This document shows positions 6,603 to 6,653 of a stretch of DNA of 6,653 nt, in pieces (position 1 is the stretch's first letter; each line of letters starts with the position of its first letter). The position numbers were made by a program, and so were the translations under genes. This DNA is from an uncultured Bacteroidia bacterium. Lineage in GTDB: Bacteria; Bacteroidota; Bacteroidia; Bacteroidales; CAJPTX01. The stretch is taken from assembly GCA_938040915.1 (NCBI GenBank), contig CALHZE010000240.1, positions 1 through 6,653 on the forward strand, given 5' to 3'. The notes under the pieces were generated by a model. That model was not told the origin of the DNA and did not search any database. It saw nothing but the letters and a program-made list of their open reading frames with translations.

Positions 6603-6653
6603 CGCGCCATTCGGCGCGAGTTGCGGGTTTAGCACGCTAAACCCCTACAGGGG
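6603..6653 (-). repeat. Two-hairpin element, inverted variant copy at window edge
   Basis: Read on the minus strand this is CCCCTGTAGGGG, then hairpin 1 with TTTAGC/GCTAAA inside the GGG/CCC ends (plus-strand arms 6625-6633 and 6636-6644). Next come the linker GCAACT and hairpin 2, CGCGCC/GGCGCG around GAAT (plus-strand arms 6603-6608 and 6613-6618). The layout and the word GCAACTCG match forward copy 2, while five base pairs in the two stems have changed on both sides. CCCCTACAGGGG (6642-6653) is a dyad at the very edge, so more of the element may follow. Confidence 0.8.

Larger units (their letters stand above)
5965..6653. repeat. Intergenic mosaic repeat cluster without genes
   Basis: This stretch is visibly richer in G+C than the gene and is built almost wholly of recurring short modules described in separate entries: A units, B units, a 22-nt hairpin, and a two-hairpin element in both orientations. 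Unique sequence is limited to a short A/T-rich insert (about 6299-6321) and a patch near 6579-6597. Frames open on the minus strand here (about 5713-6234, 6041-6358 and 6418-6600) give Arg/Gly/Pro-rich peptides with repeated RRAGKGGSGRR-like words that come from the repeats, so I do not call them genes. The cluster continues past the right edge. Confidence 0.88.

Noticed and set aside
5965..6653. tRNA or other classical RNA gene in the intergenic region
   Set aside because: No cloverleaf, TTCGA-type arm or known riboswitch core was seen; the hairpins are short and belong to the repeat family.

Overview
The window holds one very large, 5'-truncated protein-coding gene on the plus strand (bases 1-5898), a strong intrinsic terminator just behind it (5932-5964), and then about 690 bases of gene-free, G+C-rich repetitive DNA that runs off the right edge. 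The organism is most likely a member of the Bacteroidota, probably Porphyromonas or a close relative. The reasons are the C-terminal type IX secretion sorting domain, the Bacteroidota-style leucine-rich repeat (LRR) modules with Ig-like domains (a BspA/InlJ-like surface-protein architecture), and the short GTAGGGG/GGGCGTAGC hairpin elements between genes. The genus is an inference.

The visible part of the protein is 1965 residues, and its true start and signal peptide lie upstream. Domains in order: LRR module 1 (1-600, cut by the edge), LRR module 2 (601-1707), LRR module 3 (1708-2499), four diverged Ig-like/Big_2-type domains (2500-3621), LRR module 4 with a regular cysteine ladder (3622-4374), five Big_2-type domains as an exact 252-bp tandem array (4381-5640), a short linker, and a Por secretion tail (5668-5895). 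The expected path is Sec export, crossing of the outer membrane by the type IX system with removal of the tail, and display on or release from the cell surface. The LRR and Ig-like parts suggest adhesion or binding, but no ligand can be read from the sequence.

The intergenic region is a mosaic of recurring modules: a 26-32 nt A unit (five full copies and one partial), a 21-24 nt B unit (nine copies), a 22-nt hairpin (two copies), and a two-hairpin element in two good forward copies, one decayed forward copy and one inverted copy at the right edge. Both stems of the two-hairpin element keep base pairing while their sequence changes, which is the most informative signal in the window. Larger blocks of the mosaic have been duplicated with clean internal indels. 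No protein or classical RNA gene is supported here; the open frames on the minus strand are by-products of the repeats.

I do not see a complete new multi-gene system. The points most worth following are the structured intergenic element and its mosaic, and the homogenised tandem Ig array in the surface protein.
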